This document shows positions 17,000-26,311 of a stretch of DNA of 52,374 bases, piece by piece (positions within the stretch are counted from its first letter, which is position 1; the number at the start of each line of letters is the position of its first letter). The stretch comes from an uncultured Bdellovibrionales bacterium (GTDB lineage: Bacteria; Bdellovibrionota; FAC87; UBA2466): NCBI GenBank assembly GCA_937903155.1, contig CALCZU010000135.1:1-52374 (forward strand), written 5' to 3'. The position numbers were made by a program, and so were the translations under genes. Below the pieces are notes generated by a model. The model made no database searches and was not told the DNA's origin. It saw nothing but the letters and a program-made list of their open reading frames with translations.

Positions 17000-17443
17000 T
17001 TAAAACATATTGTCGAAGTTTTTACCGGACTGTAAGTCATCGGTGTTTCGGTAAGTCGTTGCTGCTTTATCGAGCTTCATGTTTAAGATATCTTTTCCAC
17101 GAAGTCTCATAAAGTAAGCGATGGGGGTCACCAGACCAAAATAGATCACGCTTAAGATAATGCGGGTTTGGATCCAACCCAGAACGAGTCCTATCAGCAT
17201 CCAAAACTGGTAGAGCCATTTTAGCGCTTTGGGATAAGTTAAGCTGGGAAGTAAAAAAGCGACGGCGACAATCACTGTCCAAACTTTGATATCGGATTTT
17301 TTAATGAGCATCGGAAGGACGCCCAAAACAATTCCGAAAAAAGCGGCCATGATTAATCCAAAGTTACGAAGCTCTTTATTTTTAGCTTCGCCTGATTTTA
17401 CGAAGGCTTGTTTAAGTCCAGTGATTGAAATGCTATCTACCAT
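17000..17443 (-). CDS. SxtJ family membrane protein
   Basis: This 147-residue inner-membrane protein has hydrophobic helices at about 28-47 (LIMAAFFGIVLGVLPML), 54-70 (VWTVIVAVAFLLPSL) and 75-110. SxtJ-like proteins are small membrane proteins commonly encoded next to NodU/CmcH-type carbamoyltransferases, and this one lies 10 bases after such a gene (17454-19289). The pairing is the main evidence for the name. The biochemical role of the family is not established; it may help present the carbamoylated product at the membrane. Confidence 0.78.
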   Translation of the reverse strand: MVDSISITGLKQAFVKSGEAKNKELRNFGLIMAAFFGIVLGVLPMLIKKSDIKVWTVIVAVAFLLPSLTYPKALKWLYQFWMLIGLVLGWIQTRIILSVIYFGLVTPIAYFMRLRGKDILNMKLDKAATTYRNTDDLQSGKNFDNMF

Positions 17444-17453
17444 AAAATTTTTC

Positions 17454-19289
17454 CTAGTCTAATTCGAACTCTGTTTTCCAAGCTTCATCTTGCGGATTCT
17501 TGGGTTGTTCGGTCTTGTTTAAAACGCAATTTCCGAGAACAAGCGTGTCCATATCGGTTCGCATAAAACAGCGATAGGCATCTTCAGGCGTACAAACGAT
17601 AGGCTCTCCTCTCACATTGAAAGAAGTGTTTACGATGACCCCGTAACCCGTTTGTTTTTCGAAAGACTGAATCAACTTATAATAAGGCGGATTCACTTTT
17701 TCATCGACCGTCTGCACACGGGCCGAATAGTCGACATGTGTAATCGCCGGGATATCCGAACGTTTCGTATTGAGCAGGTCAATTCCGAAGAGACCTTTTT
17801 CGTCGTTAGTCAGCTCAAATCGTCTTTCTTTTTTAACGGGAGCGACGAGAAGCATATAAGGGCTTTCGGCGTCGAGCTCGAAATAGTCAGAGACTTTCTC
17901 TTTCAACACAGAGGGAGCGAAAGGTCTGAAACTCTCTCTGAACTTGATTTTCAAGTTCATAATCGATTGCATTTTGCTGGAGCGGGCATCCCCAATGATG
18001 CTGCGATTTCCAAGGGCACGCGGTCCAAACTCCATCCGTCCCTGGAACCATCCAATGACTTTTTCTTCGCTCATATCGGTCGCGACGCGATCAAACACTT
18101 CGCCCTCAGGATAGAATTGATATGGGATTTTTTCTTTTTCGAGATACGTTTTGATCTCTTGGTCCGAATATTCAGGCCCTAAGTACGATCCGACCATCGA
18201 ATCGGGACTCGAATTGACAGTGCGAGGATTTTTTAAACTTTGATAGTGGGCCGCAAGCACGGCACCCAGAGCGCCTCCGGCATCCCCAGCGGCGGGTTGA
18301 ATCCACACGCCTTTGAAGGGACCTTCGCGCAAAAGTCTTCCATTTGCGACGCAGTTGAGGGCCACGCCACCCGCGAGACAGATATTTTCTAATCCCGTTT
18401 CTTTGTGAAGCGAGCGAGCGAGTTTTAAAACGATTTCTTCCGTTACTTCTTGAACCGAACGCGCTAAATCCATTTCCTTTTGAGAGACTTGCGATTCTCT
18501 GGGACGTGGCGGTCCTCCGAAAAGCTTATCAAAGTTGCCGTTCGTCATTTTTAAACCGGTATGGTAGTCGAAGTACTCCATGTTTAACTTGAAAGTACCA
18601 TCTTCTTTCACGTCGATGAGATGATCATAAATCGTTTTAACGTAAGTGGGTTTTCCGTACGGAGCGAGTCCCATCACTTTGTACTCGCCCGAATTCACCT
18701 TAAAGCCGGTGTAATAGGTAAAAGCAGAATAGAGGAGGCCTAGCGAATGAGGGAAACGAATATCCCAGATAGGTGTCAGTTGATTGCCCTCTCCTCTCCA
18801 CGCGGTCGTCGTTGCCCATTCTCCTACGCCATCTAAACAAAGAACGGCGGCTTTTTCATAGGGGCTCGGAAAAAACGCAGAGGCCGCATGCGATAAATGG
18901 TGTTCTGAAAACGTGATCCGAGGAATGTTTTTTCCAAATTCGGCTTCGAGTTCTTTTGAAATCGTGTTTTTTAGAAAAAGTTTTTCTTTGATCCACAGAG
19001 GCATTGCTTTTAAGAAGGAGCCGAGTCCTCTCGGCGCGATCGCGATATAGGTTTCCAAAAGCCTATCGAATTTCACAAAAGGCTTTTCGTAAAAAATAAT
19101 CGCATCGATGTCTGAAATTTTGATTTTTGCAAAATCCAAACAATACCGAACGGAGTGGATCGGAAAACGGTGGTCGTGTTTTTTCCGGGTAAATCTTTCC
19201 TCTTGGGTCGCTGCGATGATTTGCCCGTCTTTAAGAAGGCAAGCTGCGCTGTCATGGTAATATGCTGATACGCCTAGTAGATATCCCAC
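17454..19289 (-). CDS. NodU/CmcH-family carbamoyltransferase
   Basis: The 611-residue enzyme uses carbamoyl phosphate and ATP to carbamoylate a sugar or secondary metabolite. It has the N-terminal Kae1-like domain with the metal-binding EHHLSHAASAFF at 129-140, a second AGGVALNCVANG segment at 306-317, and the C-terminal carbamoyltransferase domain (WFQGRMEFGPRALGNRSI). It starts with GTG, preceded by GGAGAACACA. It is followed 10 bases later by an SxtJ-like membrane gene. With the glycan genes nearby, the likely substrate is a cell-surface polysaccharide; this is inference from context. Confidence 0.92.
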   Translation of the reverse strand: MGYLLGVSAYYHDSAACLLKDGQIIAATQEERFTRKKHDHRFPIHSVRYCLDFAKIKISDIDAIIFYEKPFVKFDRLLETYIAIAPRGLGSFLKAMPLWIKEKLFLKNTISKELEAEFGKNIPRITFSEHHLSHAASAFFPSPYEKAAVLCLDGVGEWATTTAWRGEGNQLTPIWDIRFPHSLGLLYSAFTYYTGFKVNSGEYKVMGLAPYGKPTYVKTIYDHLIDVKEDGTFKLNMEYFDYHTGLKMTNGNFDKLFGGPPRPRESQVSQKEMDLARSVQEVTEEIVLKLARSLHKETGLENICLAGGVALNCVANGRLLREGPFKGVWIQPAAGDAGGALGAVLAAHYQSLKNPRTVNSSPDSMVGSYLGPEYSDQEIKTYLEKEKIPYQFYPEGEVFDRVATDMSEEKVIGWFQGRMEFGPRALGNRSIIGDARSSKMQSIMNLKIKFRESFRPFAPSVLKEKVSDYFELDAESPYMLLVAPVKKERRFELTNDEKGLFGIDLLNTKRSDIPAITHVDYSARVQTVDEKVNPPYYKLIQSFEKQTGYGVIVNTSFNVRGEPIVCTPEDAYRCFMRTDMDTLVLGNCVLNKTEQPKNPQDEAWKTEFELD

Positions 19290-19422
19290 TGTGTTCTCCG
19301 AACTTTTTAAAAAATAGTTCTTTGATTGTAGGACGAGAACTCAACTAGAGCAAGGGATCTGACGTCACCTAACTCAACGCGTTATCGTTTTAGCTTGGGT
19401 TCCCGGCTCGATGTGCCGATAG

Positions 19423-19551
19423 ATGGCTGTGACAAAATTTTATTTCTTAGCCTTTATTTTGATCTCACTTCACTTGATTCATCATTGGTCTCAGGTGAAG
19501 GCTCCCCATCAAATCTCTTCGTCCTCGCAGAAAAAACAAGATTCTCGTTAA
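19423..19551 (+). CDS. possible 42-residue membrane peptide
   Basis: This short frame begins MAVTKFYFLAFILISLH, one plausible membrane helix or signal, and continues into a polar tail (QISSSSQKKQDSR). It lies in the gap between two minus-strand genes and has no convincing ribosome binding site upstream of the ATG. It ends just before the stop of the convergent deacetylase-like gene. The hydrophobic pattern is suggestive but could be chance in an AT-rich gap. Confidence 0.3.
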   Translation: MAVTKFYFLAFILISLHLIHHWSQVKAPHQISSSSQKKQDSR

Positions 19552-19565
19552 CCTAAAACGAACTC

Positions 19566-21311
19566 TTACTTTTTTTCGACATCCAAAATTTTACGAAAAT
19601 TCGAATCGCGGCGGGTCTGCCATTTTTTCAGATCGACAAATTCGTAGCCCATCTTTTTTGCCTCGCTGAAAAGCCTATCCACTTCCGAAGTGTCTCCCGG
19701 AAATTTTGCAAGCCCTCCATTTTCGACGGTATTAAATAAAAACGGATGCAAAAAGAAAGATCCCCACGCATCTCTTAAAACCAGATTACGTTTCAAAACC
19801 CGCAAAATATCGTCCACTTTCCAAATTTTTCCACCCTGCCCGACTTGTTCGGGTTGAACAAATCCCGCATTCTCCGGCAGAAAAACGGCGCCGTTGATAT
19901 CCCCCTCAATTTCATAAGGGAAAAATTGCACGATAGAAGGCACAGAATCTAAAAGCGAGACCGTCAGCCGAGACAAAACCTCCGCGCGAGAGGCTTTGCC
20001 CACACTTCCTGAGGCTTCAACGGTATCCGCATCTTTTAAATGATCTTTTAAATTATTTGAGGAAAAGAAATACGTGGTCCTGCCGAGATTTTTTAGAAAG
20101 ACTTCAGAAAAAAGAACATTGGATAAGGGAGAACCGACGTAGTGAGGCGTGATCCACGCTTCGGGTCGTAAATGGTGTTTATCGAGTTCATCAATCCCCA
20201 TCTCGAGCTTTTCGAGAAAGCGAGAAGCGGTTTCGCCTGCGAGAGCTTGATTTTTTACGCAATCCCAAAATTCGCAATCGGCGCCGCTGAGACCGTTAAA
20301 AGGGTTTTTTACATTTTCAGTTTGATGAGTCACTCCGTGAAAAAGAACGGAAGCGCCATTTTCAATATGATCGTGAAGCGTCGATACGAAGACTTCGCTC
20401 TCCGAGAGAGGAACTCTTTTCGCAACACCTAGAGGAGGAAGAGCCCCGAAAGGATCTTGCAAAATCGGAATCACGGATAAAGCGTAAGGAATTTTTGCAT
20501 TGTGAGTGACTTCTAAAATTTTACTTAACTGAAAGGGGCTGATAAGCGGATGTAAATCTTCGAAGCGAACAAAAGCAGGATGGGCATTGGGATATTTCGG
20601 TTTTTCTCCTAAAAAATCAAATAGGAGATCGGCGAAGATAAGATAACGATCTTCTTCATTGATAAATGAAAAAGGGATATCGGCGACATACCAACGATTT
20701 TCTTTTTGGATGATGTAAGGCGCTTTTTCTCGCGTGGTGGAATGGACCGCCCAAGATACGGCTTGAAACGTTGGATCGACGGGCGTTAAGTGAACGAGTT
20801 CCCAGGCGCCCACAAACCCTTCTTTAGTCAGTTCTCCGTACTTGTGAAAAACTTCTCCACGATATTCGTAATCTTTATAGAATCCAGGATGTCCCTTTAA
20901 ATCCTTTTTCTCCCAATTGAGGCCTTCGATTTTTGAATAGGTGACACCCCATGCTTTTTTAAGACGTTCCTCTCCCATTCTCCAAACGTTGTAGCCTACC
21001 CACATCACTCTCTTTTGAGTCGTCAAAAAGTCATTTAAGAAATCTTCTGGCAATGTGTTATCGAAATAGCTTCCTAAATAAACACTCGCAGGACATTTTT
21101 CGAAATCTCCCTTTTGATACTGGTCCACGGGAAGTATATGTCGCTCGTAGTTCGGAAAATGTCCTAATAAATTTTGCAGTGGAATAATAATGGAGCGCCC
21201 AAAACCAAATCCTTGAACCCGGTCGTAATAGATTTGCACGCACGGATTGGATGCATGAGTCGGGGTGAGATTTTGCGAAAGGCTCAAAAGTAAGAGAAGA
21301 ACCCATTTCAT
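19566..21311 (-). CDS. exported DUF2334 polysaccharide-deacetylase-like protein
   Basis: The 581-residue protein has a signal peptide (MKWVLLLLLSLSQNLTPTHA) and a C-terminal half that fits DUF2334, a relative of polysaccharide deacetylases with a (beta/alpha) fold. The family motifs AFVRFEDLHPLISP near residue 243 and LFHGVTHQ near 324 supply the likely metal-binding Asp and His residues. It would act in the periplasm on a glycan. It lies three bases after the NfrB-like glycosyltransferase gene and completes an operon with an outer-membrane barrel, suggesting synthesis, modification and export of one polysaccharide. Confidence 0.82.
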   Translation of the reverse strand: MKWVLLLLLSLSQNLTPTHASNPCVQIYYDRVQGFGFGRSIIIPLQNLLGHFPNYERHILPVDQYQKGDFEKCPASVYLGSYFDNTLPEDFLNDFLTTQKRVMWVGYNVWRMGEERLKKAWGVTYSKIEGLNWEKKDLKGHPGFYKDYEYRGEVFHKYGELTKEGFVGAWELVHLTPVDPTFQAVSWAVHSTTREKAPYIIQKENRWYVADIPFSFINEEDRYLIFADLLFDFLGEKPKYPNAHPAFVRFEDLHPLISPFQLSKILEVTHNAKIPYALSVIPILQDPFGALPPLGVAKRVPLSESEVFVSTLHDHIENGASVLFHGVTHQTENVKNPFNGLSGADCEFWDCVKNQALAGETASRFLEKLEMGIDELDKHHLRPEAWITPHYVGSPLSNVLFSEVFLKNLGRTTYFFSSNNLKDHLKDADTVEASGSVGKASRAEVLSRLTVSLLDSVPSIVQFFPYEIEGDINGAVFLPENAGFVQPEQVGQGGKIWKVDDILRVLKRNLVLRDAWGSFFLHPFLFNTVENGGLAKFPGDTSEVDRLFSEAKKMGYEFVDLKKWQTRRDSNFRKILDVEKK

Positions 21312-21314
21312 AGT

Positions 21315-22700
21315 TTAGGGATGTGGCCTCGCAGGAACGCCTGAAAAAAGTTCGGGAAGCTCGTGCTCTGTTTTCACCCAGGCGATTGTCTTTTTAGTAT
21401 AGAGCGCAATGAGATACTGGTAAAGCGCACGCACGGTCGCAAGACAATTGATTAAGTTTGCAATCGGCCAACGCAGAGGCAGCGTTAAAAGCGGCGCGGC
21501 TCCGTAGACTCTGTAAACACTTAACGCTCTTTGAAACAGTCGGTTGATCATCAGGAATAGGTTTGCAAATAAGATGTAATAAAAAATTCCATCTCGAAAT
21601 GGAAATTCTACACCGTTTAATTGAAGAAGCACCGCTAAAAATACAATCGGGTAACCAATGAAGGTCGCAATATTTGTTAAGATCCCTTTGCGATCTCGAA
21701 ACAGAAAATACCGGTTAGAAAGTTTTCCAACCCAGCCGAGATTACGGTGCCCTTGGAGCGCAATTCCCGTGGTCCATCTCGTTTTTTGGCGGACCGAACG
21801 CATAAATTTTTTGGGAAAGTACTCGCGAGTCGCTATGAATTCCTTTTTTTGATTTTGCTGATAATAAAAACAACAAAACTTTGCCAAAAAACCGAGGGCG
21901 TGAGCCGTTACTCCGAGTTCATAATCTTCAGTGACGGTATTTTCGTTTAAAAGCGAGCCCTTGTTTCGCTCACGAACTTTTATGAACAAAGCGCGGCTTA
22001 GAGCGGTTCCCACGCCTGCCGATGGGATTGCAGCATTGAGTTGCGAACGGACTAAAATATCTTTGGTATGGTGTTCCGAGAACTCATCGACATAGGTTCC
22101 ACCGACGAGCTGAAAAAGATTTAGATCAAGCGAAAAAACCGGGACCTGAATGAAGTCATACTTTTTTAAAAAAACATTCACGAGGGGCAAAGTTTTGGGA
22201 TGAATGACATCTTCGGAATCTTGCATGAGCAGTGCATCGAAAATCACTCCGTGTGCGGTCTCGTATTCTAAGATTTGGTCGACCACGTAGTTTAAAATCT
22301 GTCCTTTAGAGGTCGGTCCTGGCCGGCAATTGATAACCGGATGAATTCTCGCATCGATGGCCGCCGCCTTTTCAACGGCGTTGCACGTTTCTGAATCATT
22401 CGGATAGACGCCCACAAAGAAATCGTAGTTTTGATATTCAATTCGCTGCAGATTGCCGAGGAGCATTCGGTCAATAATCTGTCCCTCTTTCCAGGCGGGA
22501 ACAATAATGGCGATGCGCTTCTGTTTTTGCATCGCCATCTTTTTAAGCATTCTCGGGGAGAGTTCGCGAGGTCCCTGGACATTGATCCAAGCAACGACGT
22601 CAATAAAGAGGTCATCCAATCCGAAGATGAGATAAAAAATCCCGAAGCCGATGAGCACCGGATAAACCCACAATAGGGAATGCAACCAATCCCAGTTCAA
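21315..22700 (-). CDS. NfrB-like membrane glycosyltransferase family 2
   Basis: The 461-residue protein has an N-terminal membrane helix (about 7-29), a cytoplasmic GT2 domain from about residue 60 (IAIIVPAWKEG at 63-73, the acidic DSED at 161-164, a later TEDYE and RQKTRW near 298) and C-terminal membrane segments. This is the processive glycosyltransferase plan of NfrB. The C-terminal c-di-GMP-sensing MshEN region of E. coli NfrB appears absent. It starts with TTG, with GGGAGG eight bases before, and overlaps the upstream barrel gene by four bases. It probably polymerises an exopolysaccharide. Confidence 0.85.
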   Translation of the reverse strand: MNWDWLHSLLWVYPVLIGFGIFYLIFGLDDLFIDVVAWINVQGPRELSPRMLKKMAMQKQKRIAIIVPAWKEGQIIDRMLLGNLQRIEYQNYDFFVGVYPNDSETCNAVEKAAAIDARIHPVINCRPGPTSKGQILNYVVDQILEYETAHGVIFDALLMQDSEDVIHPKTLPLVNVFLKKYDFIQVPVFSLDLNLFQLVGGTYVDEFSEHHTKDILVRSQLNAAIPSAGVGTALSRALFIKVRERNKGSLLNENTVTEDYELGVTAHALGFLAKFCCFYYQQNQKKEFIATREYFPKKFMRSVRQKTRWTTGIALQGHRNLGWVGKLSNRYFLFRDRKGILTNIATFIGYPIVFLAVLLQLNGVEFPFRDGIFYYILFANLFLMINRLFQRALSVYRVYGAAPLLTLPLRWPIANLINCLATVRALYQYLIALYTKKTIAWVKTEHELPELFSGVPARPHP

Positions 22701-23449
22701 AACGTTCCTCCCGCAACCAAGAGAATCTTAAATCCAGAATGTTGATCGCGATAGGGATTATTTTCGAAGGTCGCCTGATCCAAATAGGCATTAAAAAGAT
22801 ACGAACCCGTGAGGCTGAATGAAAAGCCGGGGATTGCGTACAGAAAGCGTAAACTCAGTTTGAGATCCACCAAATTATTGTAAAAATGTCCGACCCTATC
22901 GAGCGCGAAAAAGGGTTCGACGTAGGAATCGATAAAAAGCTCTTTCAAAACAGGCTTTCGGAAACCCGTCCGTGCATATGCAGCTTCGATCACGTTATTT
23001 TCGTCCGCTGAAGTGTAGAGCGTTTCTGAATAGAGCTCGTAAAACCCCAGAAGCGATCGCCCTTCTGCTAAAGCAATATCTGAATACTTTCCCATGGCGA
23101 GGAGAACACGTGCATCGAGCAGTTTTTGATTTTGATTTCCCTGATAGTATGCCCGTCCTCTTAACTCAGAAAAGAGTTGAGCGTTTAAATAATTAAGTTT
23201 TACCCCCGGTCCCCCAAAAGCATACGAACTTGCCGTGACGTTTGAGATCTGACTGGTTGGTGTTTGCAAATCACTTCCGAAGGTGACGTACGGAGAAACA
23301 AATGAGGTCACAGGAATCTCACTTCTAAACCGCAACAGGCTCGCGTAAATATTTTCACGATCTAAAAAGGCGTCCTCGGTGTACCAATTGTTTGAAATAG
23401 CACCGAAACTGAGATGCGAAAAAAAAAGTGATAGTACCAAGAGCTTCAT
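22697..23449 (-). CDS. outer-membrane barrel protein, NfrA-C-terminal-like
   Basis: The ATG at 23449 is preferred (AGAGG six bases upstream, signal MKLLVLSLFFSHLSFG) over a TTG six bases further out. The 250-residue mature protein consists of amphipathic strands and ends KILLVAGGTF with a terminal Phe, as in outer-membrane barrels. Its position directly upstream of, and overlapping, an NfrB-like gene suggests that it corresponds to the barrel part of NfrA without the periplasmic TPR arm. It would be the outer-membrane exit for the glycan. The NfrA link rests mainly on context. Confidence 0.65.
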   Translation of the reverse strand: MKLLVLSLFFSHLSFGAISNNWYTEDAFLDRENIYASLLRFRSEIPVTSFVSPYVTFGSDLQTPTSQISNVTASSYAFGGPGVKLNYLNAQLFSELRGRAYYQGNQNQKLLDARVLLAMGKYSDIALAEGRSLLGFYELYSETLYTSADENNVIEAAYARTGFRKPVLKELFIDSYVEPFFALDRVGHFYNNLVDLKLSLRFLYAIPGFSFSLTGSYLFNAYLDQATFENNPYRDQHSGFKILLVAGGTF

Positions 23450-23621
23450 TTCCAACCTCTAATCCTCAGCAATCGCCATGCCACGAAAAATATGTCGATT
23501 CTCGCACAATCGGTATTCGAATTCAGGGACTTTCTGACCTTACCACTGAAGTTCTTCTCTGAAGAATTTTCAAGGAGATTTCACTAAAGATCGTAACGCA
23601 ACAAGTCGATTACGTTAATGC

Positions 23622-24854
23622 ATGGCAACAAAAAAACATTTTATCAATCTTTGTCAAAGAATCTTCATTTTTCTTGTCCTATTCGGATGTGCTTCGCATA
23701 AAGCGATCTCTTCTTCACCGATTCCGACGAGTTGCTCGCAAGTCAAAACAAAATGGGATCTGTGGCGAGCGAAAACGTGTTTACGCGGCGCCAATATCTG
23801 GCAGAAAAAAACTGATCGCGCCGTCGACGGCGATGGATTTGGAACCGATCCTGTCGGTCCTCCTTATACTCAAAAAGATTTTGATACGCTCTCCTCTTGG
23901 GGAGCCAACTACGTCAATATTTCTCACCCTGGGCTGTATACCGAAACAGCGCCTTATAAGGTAGATCCCGATGCCGTTGCAAATTTGGATGCGCTTCTTG
24001 TAAAAATTGCCAAAGCGAATCTTTACGCCGTCATTAGCTTTCGAACAGGGCCTGGTAAAAACGAGGCGTCTTTTTCTGACGGCGACTCTAAAGCCAATAA
24101 CGATGTTTGGAAAAGTGCCGACGCGCAGAATGCATGGGTTGAGATGTGGAAATTTACGGCGCAACGCTATGCAGGTTCTGTCAACGTCGTGGGATACGAC
24201 TTAATGGTAGAGCCGAACAGTAATGCAGTCCTTTTAAAAAATGATAACCCGGTGGATTTCTACTCGAAGTACAAAGACTCGCTATATGACTTTGCACCTC
24301 TTGCGCGGAATATTACCAAAGCAATTCGCAGTGTTGACGAAAACACACCCGTGCTCGTGGGAACCATGGACTGGAGTAGCATCTACTGGCTCGAACATAC
24401 GCCCTTGATGGAAGACACAAAAACGGTTTACACCATTCACCACTATGCGCCTTATGAGTACACTCACCAAACTTCTTCGCTAAAAATCAGTTACCCCGGG
24501 ACTTTACCGGGCGGAGAAAGATTTAATTCAAGCTGGCTGGCGAATTACTTGAAACCGGTCGCAACATTCATGCAAAAAAATAATGCCCCTGTGGCAGTCA
24601 ACGAATTCGGAGTGATGCGATGGGAAAAGGGCGCGACGAGTTACCTCGATACGCAGATGAGCACCTTAGAAAACTCTGGCGTGAGTTACGCTTACTGGTT
24701 ATGGGAATCGAGTTGGAAAGGGATCACCTACAACGAATTTGATTACCGTAAAGGCACTAAAATGCGAAATCAAACCAATCAGACTTCAAACGATTTGATC
24801 CAAGTGCTCAAAAAGTACTGGAAGAAAAACCTAGCAAGGCCGAAAACGTCCTAA
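23622..24854 (+). CDS. glycoside hydrolase family 5 (cellulase-like) lipoprotein
   Basis: The 410-residue protein is a GH5-type TIM barrel with the acid/base Glu197 in YDLMVEPNS and the nucleophile Glu328 in AVNEFGV, plus HHYAPYEYTHQ supplying the conserved histidine. Its signal peptide ends in a lipobox, LFGC with Cys23, so it is envelope-anchored. It cleaves beta-linked glycans. It is divergent from the NfrB-like operon, as cellulases often accompany cellulose-like synthases, so trimming the exported polymer is a likely job. The start is the ATG at 23622; another ATG four bases upstream is out of frame. The 3' end overlaps wecB by 47 bases. Confidence 0.9.
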   Translation: MATKKHFINLCQRIFIFLVLFGCASHKAISSSPIPTSCSQVKTKWDLWRAKTCLRGANIWQKKTDRAVDGDGFGTDPVGPPYTQKDFDTLSSWGANYVNISHPGLYTETAPYKVDPDAVANLDALLVKIAKANLYAVISFRTGPGKNEASFSDGDSKANNDVWKSADAQNAWVEMWKFTAQRYAGSVNVVGYDLMVEPNSNAVLLKNDNPVDFYSKYKDSLYDFAPLARNITKAIRSVDENTPVLVGTMDWSSIYWLEHTPLMEDTKTVYTIHHYAPYEYTHQTSSLKISYPGTLPGGERFNSSWLANYLKPVATFMQKNNAPVAVNEFGVMRWEKGATSYLDTQMSTLENSGVSYAYWLWESSWKGITYNEFDYRKGTKMRNQTNQTSNDLIQVLKKYWKKNLARPKTS

Positions 24855-26052
24855 ATAAAGAAATTTCGCTCGAGGCTCTGGCAAATCTGCGGAGATTTGC
24901 AAAACCGGCCATCGCCATTCTTTTTGGAGGTTGAACTCCTTCGACCTCTCCCAGTTCTCTTTCTAGAATACGAGTAATCGCTAAAGCCGCATGTCCTGAT
25001 CCGAACGGGTTGATTGCGCGCGCCATCGATCGATAAAGTCTCGAGCTGCTCGAAGACAATTCGGTGAGACGTTTCAAAATCAGTTTAGGATCCGATCCAA
25101 CCAGAATCGCCGTCCCACTTTTCACTGCCTCGGGACGTTCCGTACTCTCTCTCAAGACTAAGACAGGTTTTCCTAAAGTCGGAGCTTCTTCTTGAAGGCC
25201 TCCCGAATCGGTCAAAACGAGATGCGCTTGCTTCATGAGCGAAACCAAATCCAGATAACCTAGAGGTTCGACGAGCGAGACATTTGGAATTTGGCTCAGC
25301 CATTGAGCTGCGGGCAAAGTCACATTGGGATTTCGGTGTACGGGATAAACGATATGAAAGTCAGGATGGGTTTCAGCGAACTCTCTGACCGCTGAAAAAA
25401 TTCTTTCTAGCGGCTTTCCAAAGTTTTCGCGTCTGTGAGCCGTCATCAAAATGAGTTTTCGATTGCCGATCAGTTTCACAAAGCGTTCGGAAAGGTCCGA
25501 ACGTTCGGCGACCCACTTCAACGCGTCAATACTGGTATTGCCCGTAAGAAATATTTTTTCGCTCGAGACATTTTCATTCTCTAAATTCAAAACCGAATCC
25601 TGGGTCGGCGCAAAATGCCAGTCCGCAATCGGCGTAATGAGATGACGATTGATTTCTTCTGGAAACGGTGAGTACTTATCGTAAGTTCGTAACCCCGCCT
25701 CAACATGTCCGACTGGAATTTTTTCGTAGAATGCAGCGAGTGCAGTCGCAAAAGCGGTTGTCGTATCGCCTTGCACTAATACCGCATCGGGTTTCACCGC
25801 GTTTAGGACTTCGCGCATTTTCAAAAGACAACCGGAAGTAATCGAATAAAGATCTTGATTGGGTTGCATGAGTTTCAAATCGTAATCAGGCGTCATCGAA
25901 AAAATATCGAGGACTTGGTCGAGCATCTCTCGATGTTGTCCGGTGGAACAAGTGATCGCTTTAAGATAGGGAGATGATTTGATTGACTGTACTATGGGAG
26001 CCATCTTAATGGCTTCTGGACGAGTTCCAAATACGATGAGCACTGTCTTCAT
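24808..26052 (-). CDS. wecB: UDP-N-acetylglucosamine 2-epimerase (non-hydrolysing)
   Basis: WecB interconverts UDP-GlcNAc and UDP-ManNAc for surface polysaccharide synthesis. The sequence has GTRPEAIKMAP at 9-19, GQHREM, GHVEAGLRTYDKYSPFPEE, and the C-terminal TDSGGLQEEAPTLGKPVLVLR. The family is about 370-385 residues, but this frame is 414. The last roughly 45 residues after the usual helix (ITRILERELGE) are low-conservation and run into the convergent GH5 gene. That suggests loss of the original stop. The start ATG at 26052 has only a weak ribosome binding site. Confidence 0.93.
   Translation of the reverse strand: MKTVLIVFGTRPEAIKMAPIVQSIKSSPYLKAITCSTGQHREMLDQVLDIFSMTPDYDLKLMQPNQDLYSITSGCLLKMREVLNAVKPDAVLVQGDTTTAFATALAAFYEKIPVGHVEAGLRTYDKYSPFPEEINRHLITPIADWHFAPTQDSVLNLENENVSSEKIFLTGNTSIDALKWVAERSDLSERFVKLIGNRKLILMTAHRRENFGKPLERIFSAVREFAETHPDFHIVYPVHRNPNVTLPAAQWLSQIPNVSLVEPLGYLDLVSLMKQAHLVLTDSGGLQEEAPTLGKPVLVLRESTERPEAVKSGTAILVGSDPKLILKRLTELSSSSSRLYRSMARAINPFGSGHAALAITRILERELGEVEGVQPPKRMAMAGFANLRRFARASSEISLFRTFSALLGFSSSTF
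24881..24900. repeat. short perfect hairpin inside the wecB 3' extension
   Basis: GCAAATCT (24881-24888) and AGATTTGC (24893-24900) pair perfectly around GCGG. It lies 27 bases after the GH5 stop and within the atypical end of wecB. No T-run follows on either strand, so it may be a relic of an intergenic terminator for the convergent genes. Confidence 0.45.
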
Positions 26053-26275
26053 GAAAGTTCCTACACGCTAAGGGTTTTTTAATTATTTGTCAGGTGATTC
26101 TACTGTTATTTTTTTCACCCCATTCATGCATCACAGCAATTGCGGGGCCAAAATTTTTTCAGCACAATCGACGATAAAATTGAAGAGAACATAAATTTTT
26201 TACATAGACATGGTGCGCATCGACGGCGAAACGGCGCCGATTTTATTTGTCGCAAAGCAGTAAAAAGTTATGTCG

Positions 26276-26302
26276 TTGATTTAGAGAGGATCCCAATATA
26301 AT
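26276..26302 (+). promoter_or_regulatory. candidate promoter of the rhodanese gene
   Basis: A perfect TATAAT (26297-26302) is preceded by TTGATT (26276-26281) with a 15-base spacer, slightly short of the usual 17. The predicted transcription start is near 26309, only about three bases before the ATG at 26312, implying a nearly leaderless mRNA. No ribosome binding site is close to the ATG, which fits. Confidence 0.5.
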
Positions 26303-26311
26303 TTCTTACGA

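Noticed and set aside
26200..26265. Possible c-di-GMP (GEMM) riboswitch, because of CGCAAAGC and a GAAA loop-like word upstream of the rhodanese gene
   Set aside because: The conserved GGCAAACC part and the expected spacing of the two stems are missing, and the predicted promoter lies downstream of this segment.
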